From positions 62,001 to 126,000 of the forward strand of contig JAWKIW010000005.1 in assembly GCA_041394145.1 (NCBI GenBank): DNA of 64,000 nucleotides. The letters run 5' to 3'. A program made the position numbers and the translations under genes. Origin of the DNA: JAWKIW01 sp041394145 (GTDB lineage Bacteria > Actinomycetota > Acidimicrobiia > Acidimicrobiales > Acidimicrobilacustridaceae). Below, piece after piece: positions 1-8,558 of this stretch. A model generated the notes under the pieces. It was not told the DNA's origin. It did no database searches and saw only the letters and a list, made by a program, of their open reading frames with translations. Numbering within the stretch: position 1 is the first letter of the stretch; every line of letters starts with the position of its first letter.

Positions 1-543
1 AAGCGGATCGGCCTCGTCGGCGCATCCCACGTGGGTCGTCACGTCATCGAGCTGCTGCGGCCCTACCGGCTCGAGGTGGCCGTCGCCGATCCGTACCTGT
101 CGACCGAGGAGGCCGAGCGGCTGGGCGTCACCAAGATGCGCCTCGACGAGCTGTGCTCGTGGTGCGACGTGCTGAGCCTGCACGCACCCGACATCGAGGC
201 GACCCGGGGCATGGTCGGACGGACCCAGCTCGGACGGCTCCGTGACGGTGCCACCGTGGTGAACACGGCGCGCGGCGCGCTGATCGACCAGGACGCGCTC
301 ACCGAGGAGCTGGTCGCCGGCCGGCTGGCAGCCGTGCTCGACGTCAGCGTGCCCGAGCCGCTGCCGCCCGACTCCGTGCTGCGCAGGCTGCCCAACGTCG
401 TGCTGACGCCGCACGTCGCCGGCGCCGTGGGCCGCGAGGTCGACCGGCTTGCGGACCTCGCCGTCGACGAGGTGCGCCGCTACGCCACCGGCGAGCCGCC
501 GCGCTTCCCGGTGCGCCGAGAAGACCTGGACCGGATCGCGTGA
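1..543 (+). CDS. D-2-hydroxyacid dehydrogenase, C-terminal part (5' end outside window)
   Basis: NAD(P)-dependent oxidation of a D-2-hydroxyacid or reduction of the 2-keto acid, phosphoglycerate dehydrogenase superfamily, cytosolic. The open frame enters from base 1 with the Rossmann strand GLVGASHVGRHV; further on are the family landmarks NTARGALID (catalytic Arg), DVSVPEP (Glu that tunes the His) and LTPHVAGA (catalytic His). Only the last 181 residues are visible, so the substrate domain cannot be judged. Its TGA overlaps the GTG of the next gene by 4 nt (540-543), so the two are translationally coupled and probably act in one sugar-acid pathway. The exact substrate is not readable. Confidence 0.85.
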   Translation, partial: KRIGLVGASHVGRHVIELLRPYRLEVAVADPYLSTEEAERLGVTKMRLDELCSWCDVLSLHAPDIEATRGMVGRTQLGRLRDGATVVNTARGALIDQDALTEELVAGRLAAVLDVSVPEPLPPDSVLRRLPNVVLTPHVAGAVGREVDRLADLAVDEVRRYATGEPPRFPVRREDLDRIA

Positions 544-2447
544 ACCCGCCGGGCGACTCGTCCGTCCCGTCACCGTCCTTCGTCGCCGGGCTGTGCTCGG
601 TCACCTTGCGGGGCTGCGTGCCCGAGGAGGTGGTCGACGTGGCGGCCGGCGCCGGGCTGACCGCCATCGAGTGGGGTGGTGACGTGCACGTCCCGTCGGG
701 TGATCTGGGCGCCGCGGCCGAGGTCGCGGCGCGCACCGACGCCGCCGGCCTCGTCGTCGGCTCGTACGGCTCCTACCTGTTCGCGGCCCCCGACGTGGCC
801 GACGACGACATCAGCCGGGTCGTCGACACCGCCGCTGCCCTGGGTGCGCCGTGGGTGCGGATCTGGTGCCCCTTCGGGGTGGAGCCCGGTGCCCCACCGC
901 CGGAGCGCAGCGGTGTCGTCGCCGCCGTGGCCCGGGTGGCCGAGCGGGCGGCGGCCGCCGGCCTGGCGGTGTACACGGAGTTCCACGGCCAGACGCTCAC
1001 GGCCACCGAGGACTCCGCGGCCGAGCTCCTGGCGCAGGTGGACGCCCCGAACCTGTTCACGGCATGGCAGCCGCCGTACTGGGACCCGGCGCGGCCCGTC
1101 GGGCGACCGGGCGACGACGTCGCCGCCGATCTCGCCGGCATCGCCCGCCTCGCGCCCCGGTTGGCGAACGTGCACGTCTACGCGTGGGACCACGACCTCT
1201 CCCGGGCCCCGCTGGCGGGCCGAGGCGCCGCCTGGCGGGCCCGCCTCGACGCGGCTGCGGCCGCCGGCGCCGCCGCGGTCGCGCCGCGCCTCGCCCTGCT
1301 CGAGTTCGTGCCGGACGACGATCCTGCCCTGGTCGCCGGCGAGGCGGCCACGCTGCGGGCCTGGCTGGCCGACGCCGCCGACGCCGCCGCTCCCGACCAA
1401 CCGGTGACGGTTCCTTGGCCTGAGAGCGAACACGTGTCACCGGTTGGCGGGCGCGGGGGTGGGCGCGGGGACGGCGTGCGGCTGTCGGAGCGCATCCGAC
1501 CCGGTCGCGAGATCGTCGGGATGTCGGCGGTGCTGCTGCCCTTCACCGCCGACGGTGCCGTCGACTGGGCCGGCTTCGAGGGCCTGCTCGACCGCACGCT
1601 CGAGGCCGGGTTGGTGCCGGCGGTCAACATGGACACGGGCTTCGGGCCGGTGCTGTCGTCCGAGGAGCGCCGCCGGGTGCTCGGCGTGGCCCGAGACCGC
1701 TGCCCGCCCGACGTCCGAGGCGACCGCTTCCTCGCCGGGGCCCACGTCGACGACGAGCCCGGTGCCGTCTTCGACGCCGCCGCCCACCGCTCGGCGATGG
1801 CCGAGATCGCCGCGCACGGCGGCACCCCGATCCTGTTCCCGTCGTTCGGGCTGGCGTCGTTGCCCGAGCCCGAGCTGGCGCCGGCGCACGCCGCGCTGGC
1901 CGCCGAGGTCGACCGCCTCTACGGCTTCGAGCTCGGGCCGATGTTCCACCCGGCCGGGCGGATCTGGTCGCTCGACACGTTCGCCGAGATCCTGGCGATC
2001 CCCGCCGTGGTGGGCGCCAAGCACTCCTCCCTCCGACGGGCGCCAGAGCTCGAGCGGCTCGTCGTGCGCGACCAGCGCCGTCCCGGGTTCCGCGTCCTCA
2101 CCGGCAACGACCTGGCGATCGACCAGGTGATCTACGGCAGCGACTACCTGCTCGGTCTGTCGGCGTTCGCCCCCGACGCCTTCGCCCGTCGCGACCGGGC
2201 GTGGGTGGAGGGCGACGAGCTGGTCTTCTGGGAGCTGAACGACGTGCTCCAGTACCTCGGTCAGCTCGCCTTCCGCCCGCCGGTGCCCGGCTACCGCCAC
2301 GACGCGGCGATGTTCCTGCGACGACGGGGCTGGATCGCGTCGGACCGCACCCATCCGCGGTCCCCCCGCCGTCCCGACGCCGACCGTGCGCTGCTGCACG
2401 AGGTGGCGGACCGCGTCGAGGCCCTCCTCGCCGACCTCGCGTCCTGA
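540..2447 (+). CDS. Fusion: sugar phosphate isomerase/epimerase-like TIM barrel + dihydrodipicolinate synthase-family barrel
   Basis: A 635-residue two-barrel protein. Residues ~10-290 look like the AP-endonuclease-2/xylose-isomerase-like family (AIEWGGDVHV, YTEFHG, NVHVYAWDHD), usual in sugar and inositol catabolism. After an acidic/Gly-rich linker (~295-310), residues ~312-635 match a DapA-superfamily barrel (GMSAVLLPFTADGAVDW; VVGAKHSSL carries the candidate Schiff-base Lys), as in keto-deoxy-sugar-acid aldolases/dehydratases. The GTG start overlaps the upstream stop as GTGA. The two domains are normally separate genes, so the fusion suggests consecutive steps on one substrate. Domain families are fairly sure; the substrate is unknown. 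Confidence 0.8.
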   Translation: MNPPGDSSVPSPSFVAGLCSVTLRGCVPEEVVDVAAGAGLTAIEWGGDVHVPSGDLGAAAEVAARTDAAGLVVGSYGSYLFAAPDVADDDISRVVDTAAALGAPWVRIWCPFGVEPGAPPPERSGVVAAVARVAERAAAAGLAVYTEFHGQTLTATEDSAAELLAQVDAPNLFTAWQPPYWDPARPVGRPGDDVAADLAGIARLAPRLANVHVYAWDHDLSRAPLAGRGAAWRARLDAAAAAGAAAVAPRLALLEFVPDDDPALVAGEAATLRAWLADAADAAAPDQPVTVPWPESEHVSPVGGRGGGRGDGVRLSERIRPGREIVGMSAVLLPFTADGAVDWAGFEGLLDRTLEAGLVPAVNMDTGFGPVLSSEERRRVLGVARDRCPPDVRGDRFLAGAHVDDEPGAVFDAAAHRSAMAEIAAHGGTPILFPSFGLASLPEPELAPAHAALAAEVDRLYGFELGPMFHPAGRIWSLDTFAEILAIPAVVGAKHSSLRRAPELERLVVRDQRRPGFRVLTGNDLAIDQVIYGSDYLLGLSAFAPDAFARRDRAWVEGDELVFWELNDVLQYLGQLAFRPPVPGYRHDAAMFLRRRGWIASDRTHPRSPRRPDADRALLHEVADRVEALLADLAS

Positions 2448-2534
2448 GCCGCCTCGAACGGACCCGCCGGCGACGCCTGCCTCGCTGCCGACACCGACGA
2501 CCACGGCGGCGGCGCCGACCCCGGGCGGGCGACG

Positions 2535-5285
2535 TCAGCGGCCGGCGGCGAGCGCCACGTCGTCGAGCAGGGCCAGCGTCCGCTCGGCCAGCGGTGCCCA
2601 GTCGTAGGCCGGACGGCGAGCCACCGAGGCGGCTGCAGCCGTCGCCACCTGCTCGGCGGTCAGGGCGTCGAGGGCGGCGGCCACCTGTTCGGCGGTGTGC
2701 CCGCACGGGATCCCGGCGTCGCCCAGCATCTCGGTGAGGAACCCCCAGCCCGACACCAGCGCCGGCAGGCCCATGCCCAGCGCGTCGGCGGCCGTGCCGG
2801 AGGCGAGCATCTCGCCGTCGGGGTCGAAGGGCAGGGCCAACAGGTCGCAGACCGCCAGCCGGCGGGCGTAGGTGGCGGCGTCGACCTCCTCGTAGGTCTG
2901 GGCGACCGCGATGCGGGGGTCGTCGGGGACGAGGGCGACCTCGTCGTCGCGCAGCGACCAGCACACGACCTGCAGGTCGTCGCGCTGGCTGTGGGCGACC
3001 CCCTGCAGGAACGCCAGCACCCGCTTCTCCTGGCGAGGCGCGCCGACGAGCCCGATGCGGTGGCGGCACGGCGGGAGCCCGAGCTCGGCTTCGAGGTCGG
3101 CCCGGCGGAGCCCGGCGACGAGCGGCCCGTACAGGTCGCCGAAGTGGCCGTGGGGGATGACGACGTGGCGGGCGCCGTCGGACATCGGGTACCGCTCGCG
3201 GAAGCGGTGCTCGGCCCAGCGGGTGTGATGGATGATCGCGTCGGCGGCCTCGGCCCAGGCCTGGTAGGCGGGGTCGTGCTCGTCGTGGCGCTTGTCGTGG
3301 GGGGTGAGGTTGTGCGCCGTCCACACCACCGGGATGCCGTGGCCGTCGAGGGTGTCGATGATCTCCTCGTGCTCGGGCAACCCCTCGAAGGCGAGCCACT
3401 CGGGCCAGTGCAGGTGGAAGAGGTCGATCTCGTCGAGCGGCACGCGCCGGTCGCGGAAGGTGCCGACCGGCGAGCGGCGCTCGATCACCCGCGACCCGAG
3501 CGCCTCGTAGAGGCTGCGGTCGTAGTGGTGCCCGTGCGCCGACGAGGCCACCCGCAGCGTCGGCGTGATCCGGGCCGACCACCGCAGCTCCGTCGACGGG
3601 TCGAGGTCGAGCTGGTGCACCGTGGGGAGCAGCCCCCACTGGCTGCGCCACTCCTTGAGGCCGTCGACGTCGATCGTGTCGGCGACCCCGGTCGTGCCGT
3701 CGGCGAGGGCCCACTCGACGGTGAGCGGCCGGCCGGCGCACTCGGGCACGACCATCGTGACGGCTTGGGGTGGCTCGTCGAGGTGGAGGTCGACGTCGAC
3801 GAGCAGCGACCGCCGTTGGACCTGCCAGGCCATCTCGGCGCGCCCGGCGAGGGCGCGCCGGTCGGCCGGTGGGTCGAGCTCGCCGCTGCGGGCCAGCCCG
3901 TCCCATCGCGCCGTGAGCCGACCGGGGTCGTGGTCGACGGCCGTCGGCGCGCCGCCGACGGCGAAGCGAGCGCCCTTGTGCAGCACCAGCGGCGTGGCGC
4001 AGGGCAGGTCGGCGTCGGCGGGCACCTCGAACCAGCCGGGTCGGCGGGGCCCGGGCAGGTAGTCCGATCGGGTCGCGCCGACGAGCGGCAGCGCGAAGGC
4101 GGGCCCCGGCCCGTGCACCGCCCACACCCCGACCGGGCGCGCCGCCTCGAACCGCACGAAGACGTCGTCGGGTGCCTCGGGGACGGGCCCCGACGGTGCG
4201 CCCGGGTCGGCGACGACGCGCGTGCGAGGTGCCGGCGCGGCCGTGACGGTGTCGTCGGCCGCCGGTGGCCGGTCCTGCAGGGCGACGGCGGACCAGGCGA
4301 GCTTGCCCAGCAGGTCGAGGGTGAGCTGCAGGCGCCGGAAGGGCCCCCGGTAGTCGTCGGGCGAGCGGTGCTGGTGCGCCGACACCACACCGTCGTGGAA
4401 CCACCCCTGCAGGCCTTCGGCGGCGGTCGCGGCCCGGGCCAGCCACCGGGCGTGAGCATCGGTGGGGCCGCGGGTGAGGGCGACCGCAGCCACCTCGACG
4501 GTCAGGGCCAGCGACAGCGAGCCGGTGGATCGTCCCCAGGTGACGGCGCTGCCGTCGGGGGCGCACACCTCGTCGACGAGTGCCAGCGCCGCAGCCATGC
4601 CCTCCTCCCACACCGGACCGAGCCGGTGGGCCAGCGGCTGGGTGAACAGCCAGACGTCCACGGTGTAGATGTCGTAGCGACCGACGCGGCCGTTCGAGTC
4701 GTCGAGGAAGCGACGGGGGTTGGCGGCGAGCAGGTCACGGAGCCGGTCGACCAGCGCCTCGACGACCGAGGGATCGTCGAGCAGGCCGAGCCCGAGGCGG
4801 GCCTGCTCGCAGCGGGCCAGCACGGCGGCGTAGTTCCTCGGCAGGATCCCGGTGTCGAGCAGCTCGATCCACTCGCTGCTGTCGCAGGCGGCGGCGACGT
4901 TGGCGCGGCGGTCGTCCGGCCAGCCGTCGAGCAGCCGGTTGTCGACGAACGAGCCGTACCGCTGCAGGGTCTCGGCGACCCGGTACGAGAAGAACGTGTG
5001 GGTGCCCGGGCCGTCGATGGCCTGCAGCACCGTGCCGATGGCGTCGTCGACGTCGACGCCGCCGATCCGGCCGACACCGGCGTCGGCGAGGTGGCCGAGC
5101 GTGTACACGAGGTCGGCGGCCACGTCGGGCTCGACGCGGTGGCCGGCGAAGGTCCCCGGTATGCGCAGGCCGGGCAGGTGGCGCTCGACGAGCTCCTCCA
5201 GCACGGCGACGGTGTGGTCGACCAGCCGGGTGGCCAGCTGCTCGACGGTGGGCGTGGTCGGCCGGGGCCGGACGGGTGGGGTCAT
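2535..5285 (-). CDS. Fusion: (alpha/alpha)-barrel/beta-sandwich lyase- or hydrolase-like region + GT4-type glycosyltransferase
   Basis: A 916-residue protein. The first ~570 residues are helix-rich and then beta-rich (LEELVERHLPGLRIPGTFAG; YGSFVDNRLLDGW; YDIYTVDVWLF), resembling DUF2264/heparinase-type barrels acting on polysaccharides. Residues ~575-916 look like a retaining GT-B glycosyltransferase: FHLHWPEW and WTAHNLTPH in the N-terminal half, GLVGAPRQEKR opening the second Rossmann domain, and DGEMLASGTAADALGMGLP where the donor-binding ExxxxxxxE element sits. ATG at 5285 overlaps the stop of the upstream DUF6807 gene (tcat at 5282-5285), so it is the second gene of a minus-strand operon. 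The glycosyltransferase call is solid; the N-terminal assignment is by fold pattern only. Confidence 0.7.
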   Translation of the reverse strand: MTPPVRPRPTTPTVEQLATRLVDHTVAVLEELVERHLPGLRIPGTFAGHRVEPDVAADLVYTLGHLADAGVGRIGGVDVDDAIGTVLQAIDGPGTHTFFSYRVAETLQRYGSFVDNRLLDGWPDDRRANVAAACDSSEWIELLDTGILPRNYAAVLARCEQARLGLGLLDDPSVVEALVDRLRDLLAANPRRFLDDSNGRVGRYDIYTVDVWLFTQPLAHRLGPVWEEGMAAALALVDEVCAPDGSAVTWGRSTGSLSLALTVEVAAVALTRGPTDAHARWLARAATAAEGLQGWFHDGVVSAHQHRSPDDYRGPFRRLQLTLDLLGKLAWSAVALQDRPPAADDTVTAAPAPRTRVVADPGAPSGPVPEAPDDVFVRFEAARPVGVWAVHGPGPAFALPLVGATRSDYLPGPRRPGWFEVPADADLPCATPLVLHKGARFAVGGAPTAVDHDPGRLTARWDGLARSGELDPPADRRALAGRAEMAWQVQRRSLLVDVDLHLDEPPQAVTMVVPECAGRPLTVEWALADGTTGVADTIDVDGLKEWRSQWGLLPTVHQLDLDPSTELRWSARITPTLRVASSAHGHHYDRSLYEALGSRVIERRSPVGTFRDRRVPLDEIDLFHLHWPEWLAFEGLPEHEEIIDTLDGHGIPVVWTAHNLTPHDKRHDEHDPAYQAWAEAADAIIHHTRWAEHRFRERYPMSDGARHVVIPHGHFGDLYGPLVAGLRRADLEAELGLPPCRHRIGLVGAPRQEKRVLAFLQGVAHSQRDDLQVVCWSLRDDEVALVPDDPRIAVAQTYEEVDAATYARRLAVCDLLALPFDPDGEMLASGTAADALGMGLPALVSGWGFLTEMLGDAGIPCGHTAEQVAAALDALTAEQVATAAAASVARRPAYDWAPLAERTLALLDDVALAAGR

Positions 5286-6178
5286 CCGGCGCCCGCGCCG
5301 GCACCCGGCGCGGTGGACGCGACCCAGCGGTCCCACTCGGCCGCGATGCGATCTGCGGCCCAGCGACCGTCGTGGGCGAGGACGCGGTGGCGCAGCCGCA
5401 GCGGCTCACCGCCGGCGACGGTGAGCGGCTCGTCCCACAAGAAGGCGGCGTTGCAGAAGTTCGACCACCCCTCGGTGCCGTAGGTGTCGGCGCGGGTGCT
5501 CGCGTACCAGGGGGTCGGGAACCGCGGGTTGGCGGGATGGTCGAACAGGGCGGCGCCGACGTCGACCTCGTCCCCGTCGGTGGTCGGCAGCGGCCCGCCG
5601 AGGGCGCACCACGGCGCCGGCTCGCCGAGGACCCGTTCCCGGGCCGCACCGTCGGGCAGGCGCAGCTCGGTGTCGTGCCAGTCGGGTCGGCCGCGCAGGG
5701 TCAGCCCGCCGTAGCCGCCCCAGGTCGTGAAGGGCGTGCGGTCGTACACCACGTCGTCGTCGGCCACGAGGGTCACGTCCCAGTCGAGGGCGTGGGCGTC
5801 GCCGGCGAGCGGGTGGTGGGTGAGCACGAGGTGCTGGTGCAGGGCCGGCCGGCCGTCGGGGCGGATCCAGGTCAGCTCGGAGGTCGCCCGTTCGGCGCCG
5901 TGGCCGAGCGGGGCGACTCGTGGCGACCGGTCCTGGCGCACCAGCCCGAAGTCGCCGAACTCCTCCCAGAAGTTGTCCCCGTCGACGAGCTTGATGGCGA
6001 ACCACAGGGCGTGGTGCCACGGGTGGTCGGCCGGAGCGTCGACGGTGAGCACGTGGCCGGCCGGCGTCCGGGCCGGGTGGACGAAGGGCCGGGGACGGTC
6101 GCGCCAGTCGTAGGTCCAGGCGCCACCGCCGAGCACCGTCGGGCTGGCCCCGTCGTCGTGGTCGTCGGCCCCGGCCAT
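5282..6178 (-). CDS. DUF6807 / PmoA-like family protein
   Basis: A 298-residue soluble beta-rich protein with the conserved signature of the family annotated as 'PmoA family' (now DUF6807): FVHPARTPAGHVLT, DHPWHHALWFAIKLVDG, TWGGYGGLTLR and a final stretch of short strands. Members are usually found beside sugar dehydrogenases and isomerases in glycoside catabolic loci and are not methane monooxygenase subunits. ATG 6178 is chosen because GGGAGGAG sits 5-12 nt upstream. First gene of a two-gene minus operon; its TGA overlaps the start of the barrel-glycosyltransferase fusion. Biochemical role unknown. Confidence 0.78.
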   Translation of the reverse strand: MAGADDHDDGASPTVLGGGAWTYDWRDRPRPFVHPARTPAGHVLTVDAPADHPWHHALWFAIKLVDGDNFWEEFGDFGLVRQDRSPRVAPLGHGAERATSELTWIRPDGRPALHQHLVLTHHPLAGDAHALDWDVTLVADDDVVYDRTPFTTWGGYGGLTLRGRPDWHDTELRLPDGAARERVLGEPAPWCALGGPLPTTDGDEVDVGAALFDHPANPRFPTPWYASTRADTYGTEGWSNFCNAAFLWDEPLTVAGGEPLRLRHRVLAHDGRWAADRIAAEWDRWVASTAPGAGAGAG

Positions 6179-6285
6179 GGGCTCCTCCCTCGGGTCGGTG
6201 TCCGGCCCGCCCCGTCCGCGGTGCCGCCGGGACGCTACCGGACGGTCACCGCATCCCGCCGGGGATCGGTGGTGCGGTCCGGCGG

Positions 6286-6291
6286 TAGGGT
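6286..6291 (+). promoter_or_regulatory. Candidate leaderless -10 (TAGGGT) for NUDIX gene
   Basis: Hexamer TAGGGT ends 7 nt before the GTG at 6299, and no Shine-Dalgarno sequence lies between. Confidence 0.45.
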
Positions 6292-6298
6292 CGACGCC

Positions 6299-7012
6299 GT
6301 GCAGGAGCGCCCCCACGACCCGGCGACGCCGATCAGCGAGCGGGACCTGCTGCGCTGGAGCGAGGCGCTCGCCGGCATCGCCCGGACGGGGCTCGGCTTC
6401 ACCGAGAGCCAGTACGAGCGGGAGCGCTTCGAAGAGGTGCTCGCCGTCGCCGCCGACATCCGTGCCCGCGCCGGCAGCGGGCTCGCACCCGAGGTCCTCG
6501 TCGACGAGTGGATGAAGACCGTCGGGCAGGGTGTGCCCGGCTACCAGACCCCCAAGATCGCCATCGGCGCGGTGGTCGGCAACGAGCGGGGAGAGGTGCT
6601 GCTCATCCAGCGGGCCGACTCGGGCATCTGGCTGTACCCGACGGGCTGGGCCGACATCGGCTACTCGGCCAGCGAGGTGGCGGTGAAGGAGGTGGCCGAG
6701 GAGACGGGGATCGAGTGCGAGGTCGTGCAGCTGCTGGCCGTGCTCGACGGCCTGCGCCTCGGCTTCACCCGGGTCCCGCTGTACTCGCTGGTCTTCCACT
6801 GCCGGGCGGTCGGCGGCGAGCTGTCGCCCCACCCGCTCGAGTGCATGGACGCCGGGTGGTTCGCCCAGGACGGGCTGCCCGAGTTCACCGCCGGCGCCGA
6901 CCACTGGGGCGAGCTCGCCTTCCGAGCCATCAGGGGCGAGCCCGTCGACGTGCTCTACGACCGCCCCCGCACGCCGCCGTGGCACGGCGGCGCCGGGGCC
7001 GACCACGACTGA
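6299..7012 (+). CDS. NUDIX hydrolase with N-terminal Nudix_hydro_N domain
   Basis: A 237-residue nucleoside-diphosphate-linked pyrophosphatase of the YjhB type. Residues ~10-55 (LLRWSEALAGIARTGLGFT) match the helical N-terminal Nudix_hydro_N domain that accompanies CDP-choline/ADP-ribose pyrophosphatases. The NUDIX box follows at ~120 as GWADIGYSASEVAVKEV then AEETGI: the Glu helix KExxEE is intact, Lys replaces the canonical Arg, and Tyr sits where the first Glu of the textbook box would be; both are usual for this subfamily. The GTG start is set by the -10-like TAGGGT just upstream and by the N-terminal domain boundary. Substrate is inferred from family only. Confidence 0.85.
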   Translation: MQERPHDPATPISERDLLRWSEALAGIARTGLGFTESQYERERFEEVLAVAADIRARAGSGLAPEVLVDEWMKTVGQGVPGYQTPKIAIGAVVGNERGEVLLIQRADSGIWLYPTGWADIGYSASEVAVKEVAEETGIECEVVQLLAVLDGLRLGFTRVPLYSLVFHCRAVGGELSPHPLECMDAGWFAQDGLPEFTAGADHWGELAFRAIRGEPVDVLYDRPRTPPWHGGAGADHD

Positions 7013-7032
7013 TCGATCAGACAGGGGGGATC

Positions 7033-8493
7033 ATGGCAGAGCTGCCCGAGGAGCTGCCCTCGGCCGTCGAGACGGCGGCGGGGGTGAGGGCCGGCGAGTG
7101 GAGGGCGGTGGACGTGCTCGAGCGGTGCATCACCGCCATCGAGGGCGGCAACGACGAGCTCAACGCGTTCGTGTGGACCGACGTCGACCGCGCCCGCGCC
7201 GCGGCGGCCGAGATCGACGCCGCCGTCGCCCGCGGCGAGGATCCGGGGCCGCTCGCCGGTGTGCCCTTCGGGGTGAAGGACCTCGAGCACTGCGCCGGGA
7301 TGCCCACGTCACACGGGTCGATGCTCTACAAGGACCGGGGTCCCGAGCCGGAGGACTCGATCCACGTCGCCCGCCTGCGGGCGGCGGGGGCGATCCCGGT
7401 GGGCAAGACCGCCGCCCCCGAGTTCGGCACGCTGCAGTTCACCCGCACGCTGGCGTGGGGCACCACCCGCAACGCCTGGGACCCCGAGCGCACGCCGGGC
7501 GGATCGAGCGGTGGCTCGGCGGCGGCGGTGGCCGCCGGCATGGTCCCCTTCGCGACCGCGTCCGACGGCGGTGGGTCGACCCGCATCCCGGCCTCGTTCA
7601 GCGGGCTGGTCGGGATGAAGCCGACCTACGGGCGCATCCCCCACCGCTCGGCCGACCCGTCCCAGACCGCCGTGTACGGCATCGAGGCCACGACCGTCGC
7701 CGACGCGGCGCGCCACCTCGACGTCGTGTCCGGTCCCGACGATCGTGACCGCATCTCGCTGCCACCGCCGGCCGTGCGCTACGAGGACGCCGTCGACACC
7801 CTGGACGTGGGCGGGCTGCGCATCGGCTGGTCGGCCGACCTCGGCTTCGCCGTGGTCGATCCCGAGGTGCTCGACCTCACCCACGCCGCCGCCCAGGTCG
7901 TCGCGGCCCAGGCCGGCGTGCCGCTCATCGACCACGACGTCCGCCTCACCGACCCGGTGGCCACGTGGTTGTCGACAGGCTCGTTCACGCCGTGGCTCGA
8001 CGTCCACGAGGCCGACGCCTACCCGGAGCGGCTCGACGAGCTGACGCCCTTCGTGCGCATGTCGTTGCAGGTGACCTTCGAGCGGCCCGTCCGATCCATG
8101 GTGAAGCCGTTCCTGCGGCGCCTGCAGCTCGAGGAGGACGTCGCCCGCCTGTTCGAGGACGTCGACGTGCTGATCACCCCGACCACCGCCGTGCCCGCCT
8201 TCGCCGCCGACGGCCCGTCACCGACGGTCATCGCCGGCGAGGACCTCACCGAGCGCTTCGGACTGGCCGCCGGCGCCATGAGCGTGCCGTTCACCATGGT
8301 CGCCAACCTGTGCTGGAACCCGGCCGTGTCGGTGCCCGCCGGCTGCAACAGCGAGGGGCTGCCCGTGGGGGTGCAGATCATGGCCCGCCGCCACCACGAC
8401 GAGATCCCCCTGCGCCTGGCGCGGCTGCTCGAACAGGCCCAGCCCTGGCCCCGCCATGCCCCGCGAGGCGGACCGTCCCCGGCGTTCCGGTGA
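7033..8493 (+). CDS. Amidase (amidase signature family)
   Basis: A 486-residue amide hydrolase using a Ser-cisSer-Lys triad. Lys82 (PFGVKDLEHCAG), the cis-Ser in TPGGSSGGSAAA (~158-159) and the nucleophile Ser182 in DGGGSTRIPAS are all present, and length is typical. The C-terminal substrate half ends with the conserved PVGVQIM. ATG 7033 has a GGGGGGA ribosome site at 7024-7030, and it starts 20 nt after the NUDIX stop, so the two may be co-transcribed. The 3' end runs directly into a hairpin repeat (8482-8532) that contains the stop codon. Specificity (aryl amide, cyclic dimer, nitrile-derived amide) cannot be told from sequence. Confidence 0.9.
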   Translation: MAELPEELPSAVETAAGVRAGEWRAVDVLERCITAIEGGNDELNAFVWTDVDRARAAAAEIDAAVARGEDPGPLAGVPFGVKDLEHCAGMPTSHGSMLYKDRGPEPEDSIHVARLRAAGAIPVGKTAAPEFGTLQFTRTLAWGTTRNAWDPERTPGGSSGGSAAAVAAGMVPFATASDGGGSTRIPASFSGLVGMKPTYGRIPHRSADPSQTAVYGIEATTVADAARHLDVVSGPDDRDRISLPPPAVRYEDAVDTLDVGGLRIGWSADLGFAVVDPEVLDLTHAAAQVVAAQAGVPLIDHDVRLTDPVATWLSTGSFTPWLDVHEADAYPERLDELTPFVRMSLQVTFERPVRSMVKPFLRRLQLEEDVARLFEDVDVLITPTTAVPAFAADGPSPTVIAGEDLTERFGLAAGAMSVPFTMVANLCWNPAVSVPAGCNSEGLPVGVQIMARRHHDEIPLRLARLLEQAQPWPRHAPRGGPSPAFR

Positions 8494-8532
8494 CGCTGGC
8501 TTCCACCCCGTGGAAGTACACGACACCGAATG
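8482..8532. repeat. Dispersed hairpin repeat, family A, copy 1
   Basis: Inner stem CTTCCAC (8500-8506) / GTGGAAG (8510-8516) is perfect; the outer arms (TTCCGGTGACG at 8485-8495 and CGACACCGAA at 8521-8530) pair with one bulge and one mismatch. A close relative occurs at 41736-41786. It contains the amidase stop codon and lies between convergent genes, so it may also serve as a bidirectional terminator. Confidence 0.6.
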
Positions 8533-8558
8533 GCCGGGGGGGGAGAGAGGGAGAGGGG

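Noticed and set aside
2697..5483. 928-codon open frame on the plus strand
   Set aside because: Mirror of the barrel-glycosyltransferase gene; no domain, very skewed composition.
5282..6178. Particulate methane monooxygenase subunit (PmoA)
   Set aside because: Despite the family nickname there are no membrane helices or copper motifs; it is DUF6807.
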